DNA from: Ovoidimarina sp050299695
GTDB taxonomy: Bacteria > Pseudomonadota > Alphaproteobacteria > Rhodobacterales > Rhodobacteraceae
Reading direction: 5' to 3'
DNA: 64,000 bases
Assembly (NCBI GenBank): GCA_050299695.1
Contig: JBNKWI010000004.1
Location: forward strand, 1 to 64,000
Of the stretch, positions 7,888 through 16,185 are shown piece by piece (the first letter of the stretch is position 1; the number at the start of each line of letters is the position of its first letter). The notes under the pieces are model-generated. The model did not search any database. It saw nothing but the letters and a program-made list of their open reading frames with translations, and was not told the DNA's origin. Both the position numbers and the translations under genes were made by a program.

Positions 7888-10398
7888 TCAGAACTCGGCC
7901 CAATCGCCGTCAAGCTGCTCCTCGGCAGTTCCGGCAGGCCGCCGGTCGGCAGTCCCCGTCGCCTTCAGGGGCGCCGGAGCCGGCCGTGCCTTTAGACCCG
8001 CATCCTGGGCGACCTGAAACATCGACACGGCATCGGCGAGCTCGTCTGAAGCGACGAGTAGCGCCTGTGCGGCAGCGGTCGTCTCTTCGAACATTGCGGC
8101 GTTCTGCTGGGTGACCTGGTCGAGTTGGTTCATCGCGCCGTTGATCTCGGAGAGCCCGTTGGACTGGTCCTGAGCGGAGGCCGAAATGGCAACGACATGC
8201 TCCGAGATGTCGGTCACCGACGCGGCAATCTTTTCGAGCGCCTTGCCCGCGTCGCCAACCAGGGTCACGCCCCGGTTCACATGTTCGCCGGATGCGGAGA
8301 TCAAGGTTCCGATTTCACGTGCGGCCTCCGACGACCTCTGCGCAAGGGCCCTGACTTCGGACGCGACCACCGCAAAGCCACGACCGGCGTCTCCGGCGCG
8401 CGCGGCCTCGACGCCTGCGTTCAGTGCCAGAAGGTTCGTCTGGAAGGCGATGTCGTCGATGACGCTGATGATGCTGGAAATCTTGGCGGAAGATTCGGCG
8501 ATGAGGCCCATCGCCGACACGGCGTCCCTGACCACGCCGCCGGATTTCGCGGCGCTATCCTTGGCTTCCGCCACGACATCGTTCGCGCGGCGGGCTCCGT
8601 CCGCGGCGGCGTTGACCGAAGATGTGAGCTCGGTGATCGCGGCGGCGGTCTGTTCCAGGGTCGCGGCCTGATGTTCGGTGCGCTTGGAAAGGTCGTTCGC
8701 GGCTGAGGTGATATCTCCGGCATCGCCCCGGATCCCGGCGGAGCGCTCCAGCACCACGCCGATGGCCTCGGCCAGGCGGCCGAGCGCGCCGTTGAAATCG
8801 TGCCGAAGCCCGTCATGTTCCGGAGCGAACGGCGTTTCGATGCAAATCGTCAGGTCGCCGTCCGACAATCTTGCGAGACCGCCCTTGAGCGCTTCGATCA
8901 TCCTGTCCTGTTCGGTGCGCATCAGGGCTTGCCGGGATGCGGCTTCGTCGATCTGCCGGCGCTGTTCGCTCACGTCGCTGGCGATCAGGATGATCCTTCT
9001 GGTAACGCCCGCGCGGTTCTTGAGCGGGGTAAGCGCGCCGACGACGTGACCCACCGTGCCGGAGGCCGAGGCGACCTGGAAATCGCCGAAGACCGGCTCG
9101 GTGATCGGCGCCTGGGGATTTCCATGCCCGTCGAGGAGGAGCGAGGATAGAGTCTTCCCCAGAAGCTTGTCGCGCGCCGTTCCGGCCAAGGTCGCCACGA
9201 TGTCGTTCGCGTAGATCAGGCGCCCCTCGGCGGTGAACTCCGCCATGGCCTGACGGGTCTCGAACGTGTCGAGCACTGCGGCATTGCGCTGTTCCTGGGA
9301 GACGTTCTTCCATTCGACCACATAGCCCATGCGCTTGCCGTCGGTGTCGATGGGCGAAATGACCAGGCCAAGGGTTTCGAGGCCGAACTCGAGCTCCGCG
9401 CGATGCGTGCCGGACAGCGAGGCAAGCATTTTTCGGATCGCCTCGGGGTTCTTGTGGAAGATATCGATACTGTTGCCGATCAGCGCGTCCGGATCGAAAT
9501 GCGGCAACCGCGTTCTGATCACGTCCTTGTGCTCGGCGGTCAGGGTCTGGCCGGCCGGGTTGAGATAGGCGATGTTGTACTCCGCATCCGCGATCATCAG
9601 GGCGGCTGACGTGTTTTCGAAGGCGGCGCCCTTGAAAGCTGCAATCCTCGCGTCTTCTTCGCCGGCCTTCAACTGGTCGCGAAAGGACTCAAGCGCCACC
9701 GCTACAAGACCGATCTCGTTCCCCCGGCGGAAGTGCGGAATCTCGGTATCATAGTTGCCGGCCGCGACGCTGGTCATTGCGTCGGCAATGCTGTGAAGCG
9801 GGTGGGCAATCATGCGGCGCAGGACGAAGCCCAGCATGGCCAGGAGTGCGGTCAGGATGATGCCGCCGAACACGAACGCATCCCACTTCTGATCGTTGAG
9901 CCGGGCTTCGAGCGCGGTCGTGTCCCATTGCAGGACCACGACGCCCACGATGCTGCCGGTCGACCCGAAGCGGGCCGGCACCGCGAAGGTGAGTTTCGCC
10001 GCATCCGTGATCGAGGTTTCGGTTTCAATGGCGTTCCGGGCGAGCTCGACCATGCTCGCTTGGTCCGCTCCCTCGCCGACATCCGCGGCCACAACCTCCC
10101 CATCCAGCGCGACCGCGATCAGACCCGAGGCCTTTCCGTGCATCCGCGCCATCGCGTCGGAGACCGTCTCCTGCAATTCCGCGGTCTTGCGGAACTTTAG
10201 CGCCCCGGCATTCTGCTGCGCCATGAGATCGGTGACTTCTGCACCCAGTTCCGTAATCTCGTCGGTTGCCAGGGCCGAGCCCGCGCGGATCGCGTTCAGG
10301 GTCAACGCGGCGGCCATGCCGATCGCGACAACTGCCACGAAGATGAGGACTCGGACGAAGATCGAATCCGAAAGACGGGGCCCCCGAAGCTTTTTCAT
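7888..10398 (-). CDS. Methyl-accepting chemotaxis protein with PAS domains
   Basis: This 836-residue chemoreceptor has a first membrane helix at about residues 12-38, a periplasmic part, a second helix near 175-200 (FGGIILTALLAMLGFVL), a HAMP segment, and two PAS-like regions (around GAAFENTSAALMIADAEYNIAYLNPAG and the ETRQAMAEFTAEGRLIYAND stretch). A long MA signalling coiled coil follows, with the conserved tip EVRALAQRSSEAAREI. It ends in DWAEF, an xWxxF pentapeptide like those that dock CheR. The ATG with an AAAGGA site was preferred over one 15 bases upstream. A stand-alone Cache protein gene lies 39 bases upstream and probably supplies the sensed input. Confidence 0.93.
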   Translation of the reverse strand: MKKLRGPRLSDSIFVRVLIFVAVVAIGMAAALTLNAIRAGSALATDEITELGAEVTDLMAQQNAGALKFRKTAELQETVSDAMARMHGKASGLIAVALDGEVVAADVGEGADQASMVELARNAIETETSITDAAKLTFAVPARFGSTGSIVGVVVLQWDTTALEARLNDQKWDAFVFGGIILTALLAMLGFVLRRMIAHPLHSIADAMTSVAAGNYDTEIPHFRRGNEIGLVAVALESFRDQLKAGEEDARIAAFKGAAFENTSAALMIADAEYNIAYLNPAGQTLTAEHKDVIRTRLPHFDPDALIGNSIDIFHKNPEAIRKMLASLSGTHRAELEFGLETLGLVISPIDTDGKRMGYVVEWKNVSQEQRNAAVLDTFETRQAMAEFTAEGRLIYANDIVATLAGTARDKLLGKTLSSLLLDGHGNPQAPITEPVFGDFQVASASGTVGHVVGALTPLKNRAGVTRRIILIASDVSEQRRQIDEAASRQALMRTEQDRMIEALKGGLARLSDGDLTICIETPFAPEHDGLRHDFNGALGRLAEAIGVVLERSAGIRGDAGDITSAANDLSKRTEHQAATLEQTAAAITELTSSVNAAADGARRANDVVAEAKDSAAKSGGVVRDAVSAMGLIAESSAKISSIISVIDDIAFQTNLLALNAGVEAARAGDAGRGFAVVASEVRALAQRSSEAAREIGTLISASGEHVNRGVTLVGDAGKALEKIAASVTDISEHVVAISASAQDQSNGLSEINGAMNQLDQVTQQNAAMFEETTAAAQALLVASDELADAVSMFQVAQDAGLKARPAPAPLKATGTADRRPAGTAEEQLDGDWAEF

Positions 10399-10437
10399 CG
10401 TCGATCCTTTCACTGGAACTGGGTGAGTTTCGCGCGA

Positions 10438-11007
10438 TCAGAAGAAGGTTTCGGCGTTTACGCCCACGGTCATCGCACCGACCACCGCCTGGGTGTCCGG
10501 ATCGACCAGCGAGAAGGAAATCTGGCCCTGATAGGTCTGGCTCGACTCGTCGAACTCGATCTCGCCGAAATGCACGCCATCGGCGCCATGCGGGAAGGTC
10601 TCGGTGAATTTCTCTTCGTCACCCTGCCAGTAATCCGAGGTCACGTCCGAGGTGGCGACATTCAAGCCGCGGGAATCCATCACGAAAACCTCGGTGATGA
10701 CGCCACCCGCATCGGCCACGACGCTGCGCAGGTAATCCGAGGCGGCGTTGTGCAGGACCGGGTCGATCACGTCGCTATGGGCCATGCCCACCTGGGCGCG
10801 CCAGGCCTGGTCCATTTCGTCGATCTGGGCCTGGCTGTAGCCGGCGGTCGTCGTGTTCTGCGCGCGCACGGCCTCGATCAGGACCGGGTTGTTGGCCCAG
10901 GTCGCGATCTCCGACTCGAGATACTCGCGCATCTTCGGTTCGGCATCGTTGGCGAAGGCGGCGCTCGTCGAAAGGAGAAGCGCGGCGAGGGTGGCGGAAC
11001 GTTTCAT
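10438..11007 (-). CDS. Periplasmic stand-alone Cache/PDC sensor protein
   Basis: This 189-residue protein has a signal peptide (MKRSATLAALLLSTSAAFA) and then a single PDC/Cache-like fold. The run FVMDSRGLNVATSDVTSDYWQ followed by GDEEKF is the ligand-pocket signature seen in periplasmic chemoreceptor domains. It has no membrane anchor, transmitter or enzyme domain. It lies just upstream of the chemoreceptor gene on the same strand with a short spacer. I infer that it binds a small ligand and presents it to that receptor, which itself has a sizeable periplasmic part. The partnership is inferred from gene order only. Confidence 0.75.
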   Translation of the reverse strand: MKRSATLAALLLSTSAAFANDAEPKMREYLESEIATWANNPVLIEAVRAQNTTTAGYSQAQIDEMDQAWRAQVGMAHSDVIDPVLHNAASDYLRSVVADAGGVITEVFVMDSRGLNVATSDVTSDYWQGDEEKFTETFPHGADGVHFGEIEFDESSQTYQGQISFSLVDPDTQAVVGAMTVGVNAETFF

Positions 11008-11133
11008 CGATGGAGCCCTTTTGCAGGTGGACGTCGGGACTGTGCCCGGCGCCCGCTCAATAAGGGCGATCCATTTCTCGACGATTAACGCAGTTTGAGC
11101 AATCGGAAACCTTCCGCGCGGTGGCGGCCGAAA

Positions 11134-11562
11134 TCAGTCGCGAAGCGTGATATGGCGGGCCCGGGCGCCGCGTTCGATGGCCGCGGCGTGCAGGCGGTCG
11201 ATGTCGAGCTCGTAGCGGATTTCCTCGAGGAGCCGCAGTTCGCCCTCGCGGAGCGTGCCGTCGGCGGCGGCCACGTCGCAGGCCATCGCGTAGGCGGTCT
11301 CGAACAGGTACTCCGGCAGGTTGTCCCGAACGAGGCCGAACAGCGCGTCGAGCCCTTCCTCCTCGGAAAACAGGTCGAACACCGTGCGGGAGATCATCGC
11401 GATCCGGTCGATGTCGTAATCCGCGAAGATCGGCAAATGGTTGACCGTCCGTTCGATCGCGACCAGCTCGGAGGTGCGGATACGCTCGTCCGACGCCGAA
11501 ACGGCCACCATCACGGCCACCAGCGCGTCCTGCGGGGTCAGGGAATGGGAGATGTCGTTCAC
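11134..11562 (-). CDS. TerB-like (tellurite resistance TerB fold) protein
   Basis: This 142-residue helical protein matches the TerB/DjlA-like fold. It contains DALVAVMVAVSASDERI near the N terminus and AYAMACDVAAADGTLREGELRLLEEI later, the two acidic metal-binding-like helical repeats of the family. The GTG start was chosen because it precedes the first helix and has a GAGGAG site. The frame stays open upstream, but the extra residues are low-complexity. Tellurite resistance itself is not implied, since such proteins are common and of uncertain role. Confidence 0.75.
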   Translation of the reverse strand: MNDISHSLTPQDALVAVMVAVSASDERIRTSELVAIERTVNHLPIFADYDIDRIAMISRTVFDLFSEEEGLDALFGLVRDNLPEYLFETAYAMACDVAAADGTLREGELRLLEEIRYELDIDRLHAAAIERGARARHITLRD

Positions 11563-11671
11563 GGGGGCCGCTCCTCGGTCTTTCGGGGCCGCCAGATTAT
11601 TGACGCTTCCGGCGGGCGGCAATAGGTAGCGGGGCCTGCCGCGCAAGGGGCGCGGGAGAAGGGATGACGAC

Positions 11672-13262
11672 ATGACCGATCTGCGCACCGCCGCGATGAG
11701 CGCGAAAGCCTGGCCCTTCGAGGAAGCGCGCCGGATCCTGAAACGCTACGAAAAGGCGCCACCCGAGAAGGGGTTCGTACTGTTCGAGACCGGTTACGGT
11801 CCGTCCGGACTGCCGCATATCGGCACCTTCGGCGAGGTTCTGCGGACCTCCATGGTGCGCCGGGCCTTCGAGGTGATCTCGGACATCCCCACCAAGCTGA
11901 TCTCGTTCTCGGACGACATGGACGGGCTTCGGAAGGTGCCGGACAATGTGCCGAACCCCGAGATGCTGGCCGAACATCTGCAGAAGCCGCTGACTTCGGT
12001 GCCGGACCCGTTCGGCGAGTTCGAGAGCTTCGGGCACCACAACAACGCGATGCTGCGGCGGTTTCTCGATACGTTCGGCTTCGACTACGAGTTCCAGTCG
12101 GCGCGGGATTTCTACCGGTCGGGCCGGTTCGACGAGACGCTGCTGCTGGCCGCCGAGCGCTATGATGCGCTGATGGAAGTGATGCTGGCGTCGCTCCGGG
12201 AGGAGCGGCAGCAGACTTATTCGATTTTCCTGCCGATCAGCCCGACTTCGGGCAGGGTGCTCTATGTGCCGCTCCGGCAAATCAATGGAAAGACGGGTGA
12301 AATCACCTTCGAGGACGAGGACGGGACCGAGGTGACCCTGCCGGTCACCGGTGGCAACGTGAAGCTGCAGTGGAAGCCGGATTTCGGGGCGCGCTGGGCG
12401 GCGTTGGGTGTCGATTTCGAGCCCTACGGCAAGGAACATGCGCCGAATACGCCGATCTACTCGAAGATCTGCCGGATCCTCGGCGGCACGCCGCCCGAGG
12501 TGTTCACCTACGAGTTGTTCCTCGACGAGATCGGCCAGAAGATTTCGAAATCGAAGGGCAACGGGCTGTCGATCGACGAGTGGCTGACCTATGCAGCGAC
12601 GGATTCTCTCAGCTATTACATGTACTTGAAGCCGAAGACGGCGAAGCGGCTTTCGTGGGACGTGATCCCGAAGGCGGTAGATGAATACCACCAGCAACTG
12701 CGCGCCTATGCCGAGCAGGAGCCCGAAAAGCAGCTGGAGAACCCGGTCTTCCACATCCACGGCGCCGATGTTCCGGCGTCCGACATGGTCGTGCCTTTCG
12801 CGATGCTCCTGAACCTCGCCTCGGTCTCGGGGGCCGAGGACAAGGACCGGCTCTGGGGGTTCATCCGGCGGTATGCGCCCGAGACGGGTCCGGAGACGAA
12901 TCCGCAGCTGGATGCCGCGGCGGGCTATTCCATTCGGTACTACCAGGACTTCGTGAAGCCCGCGAAGACCTATCGCGCCCCCGACGGGACGGAGCGGGCG
13001 GCGATGGAGGATCTCCTGGCACGCCTGCGGGCCTGGGACGGCGGGCTCGACGCGGAAGAGCTTCAATCCATGGTGTTTTCCGTCGGCAANNNNNNNNNNT
13101 AAGCATCACGGTTTCGAGCCGCTTCGGGACTGGTTCAAGGCGCTTTACGAGGTGCTGCTGGGCGCCTCGCAGGGGCCACGGTTCGGCGGATTCATCGCGC
13201 TTTACGGAATCCATGAATCGATCGCACTCATTGAGGCGGGGTTGGCGGGCGATCTGGGCTGA
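11672..13262 (+). CDS. lysS: Class I lysyl-tRNA synthetase, interrupted by assembly gap
   Basis: This is an archaeal-type (class I) lysyl-tRNA synthetase, which charges tRNA-Lys in the cytosol. The HIGH-like motif HIGTFGE is near residue 50 and the KMSKS equivalent KISKSKGNG near residue 288. Many alphaproteobacteria use this class instead of class II LysS. Ten Ns at 13090-13099 interrupt the sequence, and the frame after them (KHHGFEPLRDWFKALYEVLL...) is shifted relative to the frame before. This fits a contig join of unknown length rather than a biological frameshift. The C-terminal 53 residues read cleanly to a TGA. Confidence 0.93.
13090..13099. other. Assembly gap (10 N)
   Basis: Ten unknown bases join two contigs inside lysS. 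The reading frames on either side do not match across exactly ten bases, so the true distance is unknown. Confidence 0.98.
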
Positions 13263-13576
13263 GGCCCGGATCCGGGGCGCACAACCTGTACACAGGCTGT
13301 ACACAGCCCGTACACCGGCTGTGCGCCTTCGTCGGGGACCCTGAAGAAGACGCTACCGCGCGGCCGCGTCAGGGATCGGGAACGAAGTTCACGCGGATTT
13401 GATCGCGGGCGCGGTGGATGAGCCTGCCGTGGCGTGTCGGGTGCGCCCCTGAGGGGCGCGGGATGCCCTGGGGCGGAGGTGCGTCTCAAGCGGGCCGGAG
13501 AGGCGCTCGCCCGGCACCTTCGGCGCTGGTCGGGCGGATGCGGTGCGCGGCGGAGGCTTGCGAAACGGATCCGGCC
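13263..13576. other. Gene-free interval after lysS
   Basis: About 314 bases separate lysS from the convergent small membrane protein gene. Near the left end there is a 3.8-copy tandem array of an 11-base TGTACA-containing unit, listed separately. The remainder is GC-rich with no reading frame of coding character on either strand that I would support. No tRNA or clear terminator was found. Confidence 0.6.
13286..13327. repeat. 11-bp tandem repeat with TGTACA core
   Basis: Units read CTGTACACAGG, CTGTACACAGC, CCGTACACCGG and a partial CTGTGCGCC, giving almost four copies with an 11-base period, close to one turn of DNA. Each full unit carries a (T/C)GTACA core. It lies 24 bases past the lysS stop. 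It could be a row of protein sites on one face of the helix or a slipped-strand relic. Confidence 0.7.
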
Positions 13577-13789
13577 CTAGCGCCTGCCCCGCGCGGCCAT
13601 GAGCACGGCGGCGATTGTCACGCCGAGGGCGCCGAGGAGGAGCACGGCGCCGCCGAGGAGGGGCGGGGCGTCGGCGAGGTCCACGAGACCCGCCGCGAGC
13701 GCCACGAGGGCGAGGATCGCGGCGGTGAGGCGGGCGTCGGCCACGAACATCGAGAAAAGCTCGGCAAGGACGTCGCGGAGGAGGGTCAA
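13577..13789 (-). CDS. Small two-helix membrane protein
   Basis: This 70-residue protein has two hydrophobic segments, about residues 22-38 and 44-64, and a basic C terminus (AARGRR), which suggests a small inner-membrane protein. The TTG start overlaps the stop of the upstream COG4280-like gene by 4 bases (TTGA), pointing to translational coupling and a shared transcript. I do not recognise a family. An internal ATG would remove the first 13 residues. Confidence 0.5.
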   Translation of the reverse strand: MTLLRDVLAELFSMFVADARLTAAILALVALAAGLVDLADAPPLLGGAVLLLGALGVTIAAVLMAARGRR

Positions 13790-14529
13790 GGCGCGGCCTC
13801 CACCGCGGGTGCGCGGGCGAGACGCGCCGCGAGGAGACCGGCGCCGAGGAACAGGGCTCCGAAGACGAAGAGCGCGAGATCGCCGCCCGGCCAGTCGATG
13901 CCGATGCCCTCGCCGGTCCAGAACACGCCGAAGGCCGACAGCATGACGCCGACGCCGAACTTGAGCGTGTTTTCGGGCACGGTGGAGAGCGGCCGGTGCA
14001 CGATGGTGCCGATGGCGAGCACGGTGGCGCAGGCGGCGAGCGCGCCCGGGCTCGCGGGCCAGATCAGGCCGCGGCCCGAGCCCACGGCGATCACGATGAA
14101 CACCACCTCGAGGCCCTCGAGCAGCACCGCCTTGTAGGCGGTGAGCCCGGCGATCCAGTCCTGCGAGCTGTCCCGCCGCTCGGCGTCGAGCCGGGCCGTT
14201 TCGCGCGCATAGATCGCGTCCTCGTCATGGAGCGGGATCACGCCGGCGGCGCGGAGGGCCGCCTTGCGGAGCCAGCCGATGCCGAACAGGAGCAGGAGCA
14301 CGCCGATCACGAATTGCATCAGGGGGAGCGGCACCCGGCCCAGAAGCGGGCCGAGCGCGAGCACCAGAGCGGCGAGGGTCATCAGCGCGGCGCCGGTGCC
14401 GAGGACGGCCGGGCGCCAGCCCCGGAGCATCGCGACGGCGAGGATGATGGTGAAGGCCTCGACGATCTCGACCGCGGAGGCGAAGAAGGCCGAGCCGATG
14501 GCGGGCGCGGCGGTGGACCAGTCGATCAT
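13786..14529 (-). CDS. COG4280-like multi-pass membrane protein
   Basis: This 247-residue protein has about seven membrane helices. It contains SAFFASAVEIVEAFTIIL near the N terminus and AVLLEGLEVVFIVIAVGSG in the second half, two acidic E-containing helices similar to the REGLE repeats of FTR1-type permeases. The segment AALRAAGVIPLHDEDAIYARET between them is typical of the COG4280 uncharacterised membrane proteins. Metal transport is a possibility, but no substrate can be named. The ATG with an AGGAG site begins the first helix. A small membrane protein gene overlaps its stop. Confidence 0.75.
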   Translation of the reverse strand: MIDWSTAAPAIGSAFFASAVEIVEAFTIILAVAMLRGWRPAVLGTGAALMTLAALVLALGPLLGRVPLPLMQFVIGVLLLLFGIGWLRKAALRAAGVIPLHDEDAIYARETARLDAERRDSSQDWIAGLTAYKAVLLEGLEVVFIVIAVGSGRGLIWPASPGALAACATVLAIGTIVHRPLSTVPENTLKFGVGVMLSAFGVFWTGEGIGIDWPGGDLALFVFGALFLGAGLLAARLARAPAVEAAP

Positions 14530-14688
14530 CGTTCCGGCTCCTGCCCGGTTCCGGCACCCTGCGCGCCGGATCCGGCGCCAATCTAGAGGAAAGGAAACGG
14601 CTGGCCCATGCCGAAAGTTCCACTTTAGGACCGCGTTAGGGGACGGGCGCTGGTCTTGCCCCGCTAGCAAGCCGGAAGGAGTGCGGCC

Positions 14689-15518
14689 ATGGTGCTAAGT
14701 CTCGGAACGCGAGCGTTTCATGCGGGGGCGCAGTCTCTGGCGATGCAGTTCGGCCGGACCAAGACGGTCACGGCAGTGTCGTTCTCGCCGGTCGGGCCGA
14801 GCGGGATCTCCTTCGCCAAGGCGCCGGAGATCGGCGGCCTGGGCGACGGGTTCTACGGCGATCCGAGGCTGCCGCTCCGGCCGATGTCGGCCGGGGAGCT
14901 GGGCGCGTTCGCGGGCGATGTGGTGCGGGCTGCGCTGACGGACGGGATCGCGGCGCAACGGGACATGCTCGCCCGGCTCACGGCCGACAACCTGGCCGAG
15001 ATCGGGAGGCGGCGGGTGACCGGCTGCCGGCTGGCGTCGGGGCGGCGCTCCGGACCCTCGAGGCGGCCGGTGAGGCGGTGGCGGCGCTGGGGGGCGGCGG
15101 CGCCGGCGCAGCCGCAATGACCGCCGAGGCGCGCGATGCGTTGGTCGGGCGCGCGGTCCGGGCGCATGTGGATGCCGAGATTTCCGTGGAGCTGGCGATG
15201 GCGGAGGTCGAGGCGTCGCGCGGCCTCTCGGTGCTGCGTCTCTTCGGCGGCGACGCGTTGGCCGAGAAGATGCACGGGCTGCTGGCGCAGGGCCGGAAAG
15301 CCGAAATCCTGTCGGGCCGCGACGAGAGGATCGGCGACATGCTCGACGACATAAGGCATGGCAAGCTCGTCGCCACGCTCACGCAGGAGACGTTCTGGGC
15401 CGGGGAGGCCGTGTCGGTGGCCGACCCGAACCGCGACAGCGACACGGCGGTCCTTGTCGACCACGCCACGCATTTCGCCGCTGCGACAGCGGGCGTATGG
15501 ATCGACTTTTCGGGTTGA
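14689..15518 (+). pseudogene. Unknown gene split by an apparent frameshift
   Basis: Two overlapping frames read as one protein if a single-base shift is placed near 14995-15010. The first frame (from ATG 14689) runs through SLGTRAFHAGAQSLAMQF to LARLTADNLAEI. The second continues as DREAAGDRLPAGVGAALRTL and goes on to VDHATHFAAATAGVWIDFSG ending at 15518. The joined product would be about 276 residues, soluble and Ala-rich. Read unshifted, the first frame ends in an Arg-rich tail that looks non-coding. I do not recognise the family. A sequencing error cannot be excluded, since the assembly has a gap nearby. Confidence 0.55.
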
Positions 15519-15574
15519 GAGGCGGAGCGCGGAGAGGCCTTCGGCGAAGAGCGCGTTTCGGCGTCGGAGTGCGG

Positions 15575-15679
15575 ATCCGGGACCATGAAGCGCGAAGCCG
15601 GGGCGTGGTTCCGGGCGGGGCCTACCGTGGTGTGACATTGGCCGGCGCCCGTCCGGCTTTGCCCTTCTTGGTCCCGGAT
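15575..15679. repeat. 105-bp element with 27-bp inverted ends
   Basis: The left arm at 15575-15601 (beginning ATCCGGGACCA) and the right arm at 15653-15679 (ending TGGTCCCGGAT) are inverted copies matching at 24 of 27 positions, separated by 51 bases. The whole could fold into one long hairpin or be a small non-autonomous element. It sits between the frameshifted unknown gene and the GNAT gene. Confidence 0.7.
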
Positions 15680-15723
15680 GGCAGGCGTGGGGTCGGGCGG
15701 CCGATCCGCCGGACCGGTCCCGC

Positions 15724-16185
15724 TCAGCCGCGCTTGCGGGCCACGCGGGTCATCAGGTGGTACTCGTCGCGGTGCCGGAAGCCGTTGCGCTTGTAGAGTT
15801 GCAGGAGGCGGGGCTTTTCGGCGGTGGCCTCGAGATGGAGGGCGCGGAGGCCGTTCGCCTCGAGCTGCGGGATCAGCGCGCCGAGCACTTCGGAGCCGAC
15901 GCCGCGGCCGCGGACGCCGGGGCGGACGAAAAACTCGTCGATGAAACCGTCCATGCCGCCGAATTCGAGCGACCAGCCGAAGGTGATGACGATGTAGCCG
16001 ATGGGGGCCGTCCGGGGGCCGATGATGTAGACGCAGCCGAGGGGGGAGCCCTCGAGCAGCGGCGCGAGGGCGGCTTCGCGGTGTTCGGGCGTCGACGCGA
16101 TGCCCTCCTCGGCATGGTAGGACGCGACCATGGGGAGAAGCGCCTTGGCGTCCCGCGACGCGGCGAGGTGGATCGCGGCGCTCAC
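15724..16185 (-). CDS. GNAT family acetyltransferase
   Basis: This 153-residue protein has the GNAT fold. The acetyl-CoA binding loop is FVRPGVRGRGVGSEVL, preceded by the acidic DGFIDEF strand. A C-terminal LLQLYKRNGFRHRDEYHLM segment corresponds to motif B. The GTG start overlaps the stop of the upstream nucleoside hydrolase by 4 bases (GTGA), so the two are probably translated from one message. The substrate cannot be inferred. Pairing with nucleoside salvage is intriguing but not decisive. Confidence 0.85.
   Translation of the reverse strand: MSAAIHLAASRDAKALLPMVASYHAEEGIASTPEHREAALAPLLEGSPLGCVYIIGPRTAPIGYIVITFGWSLEFGGMDGFIDEFFVRPGVRGRGVGSEVLGALIPQLEANGLRALHLEATAEKPRLLQLYKRNGFRHRDEYHLMTRVARKRG

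Noticed and set aside
11134..11688. N-terminally longer TerB-like protein
   Set aside because: The extra upstream residues are low-complexity Arg/Pro-rich and overlap the lysS start. A GTG with a ribosome site fits better.
13088..13101. A biological frameshift in lysS
   Set aside because: The frame change coincides exactly with ten Ns, so gap size uncertainty explains it.
13286..13327. TGTACA repeats as a CRISPR array
   Set aside because: Units are 11 bases with no spacers and no cas genes are present. It is a plain tandem repeat.
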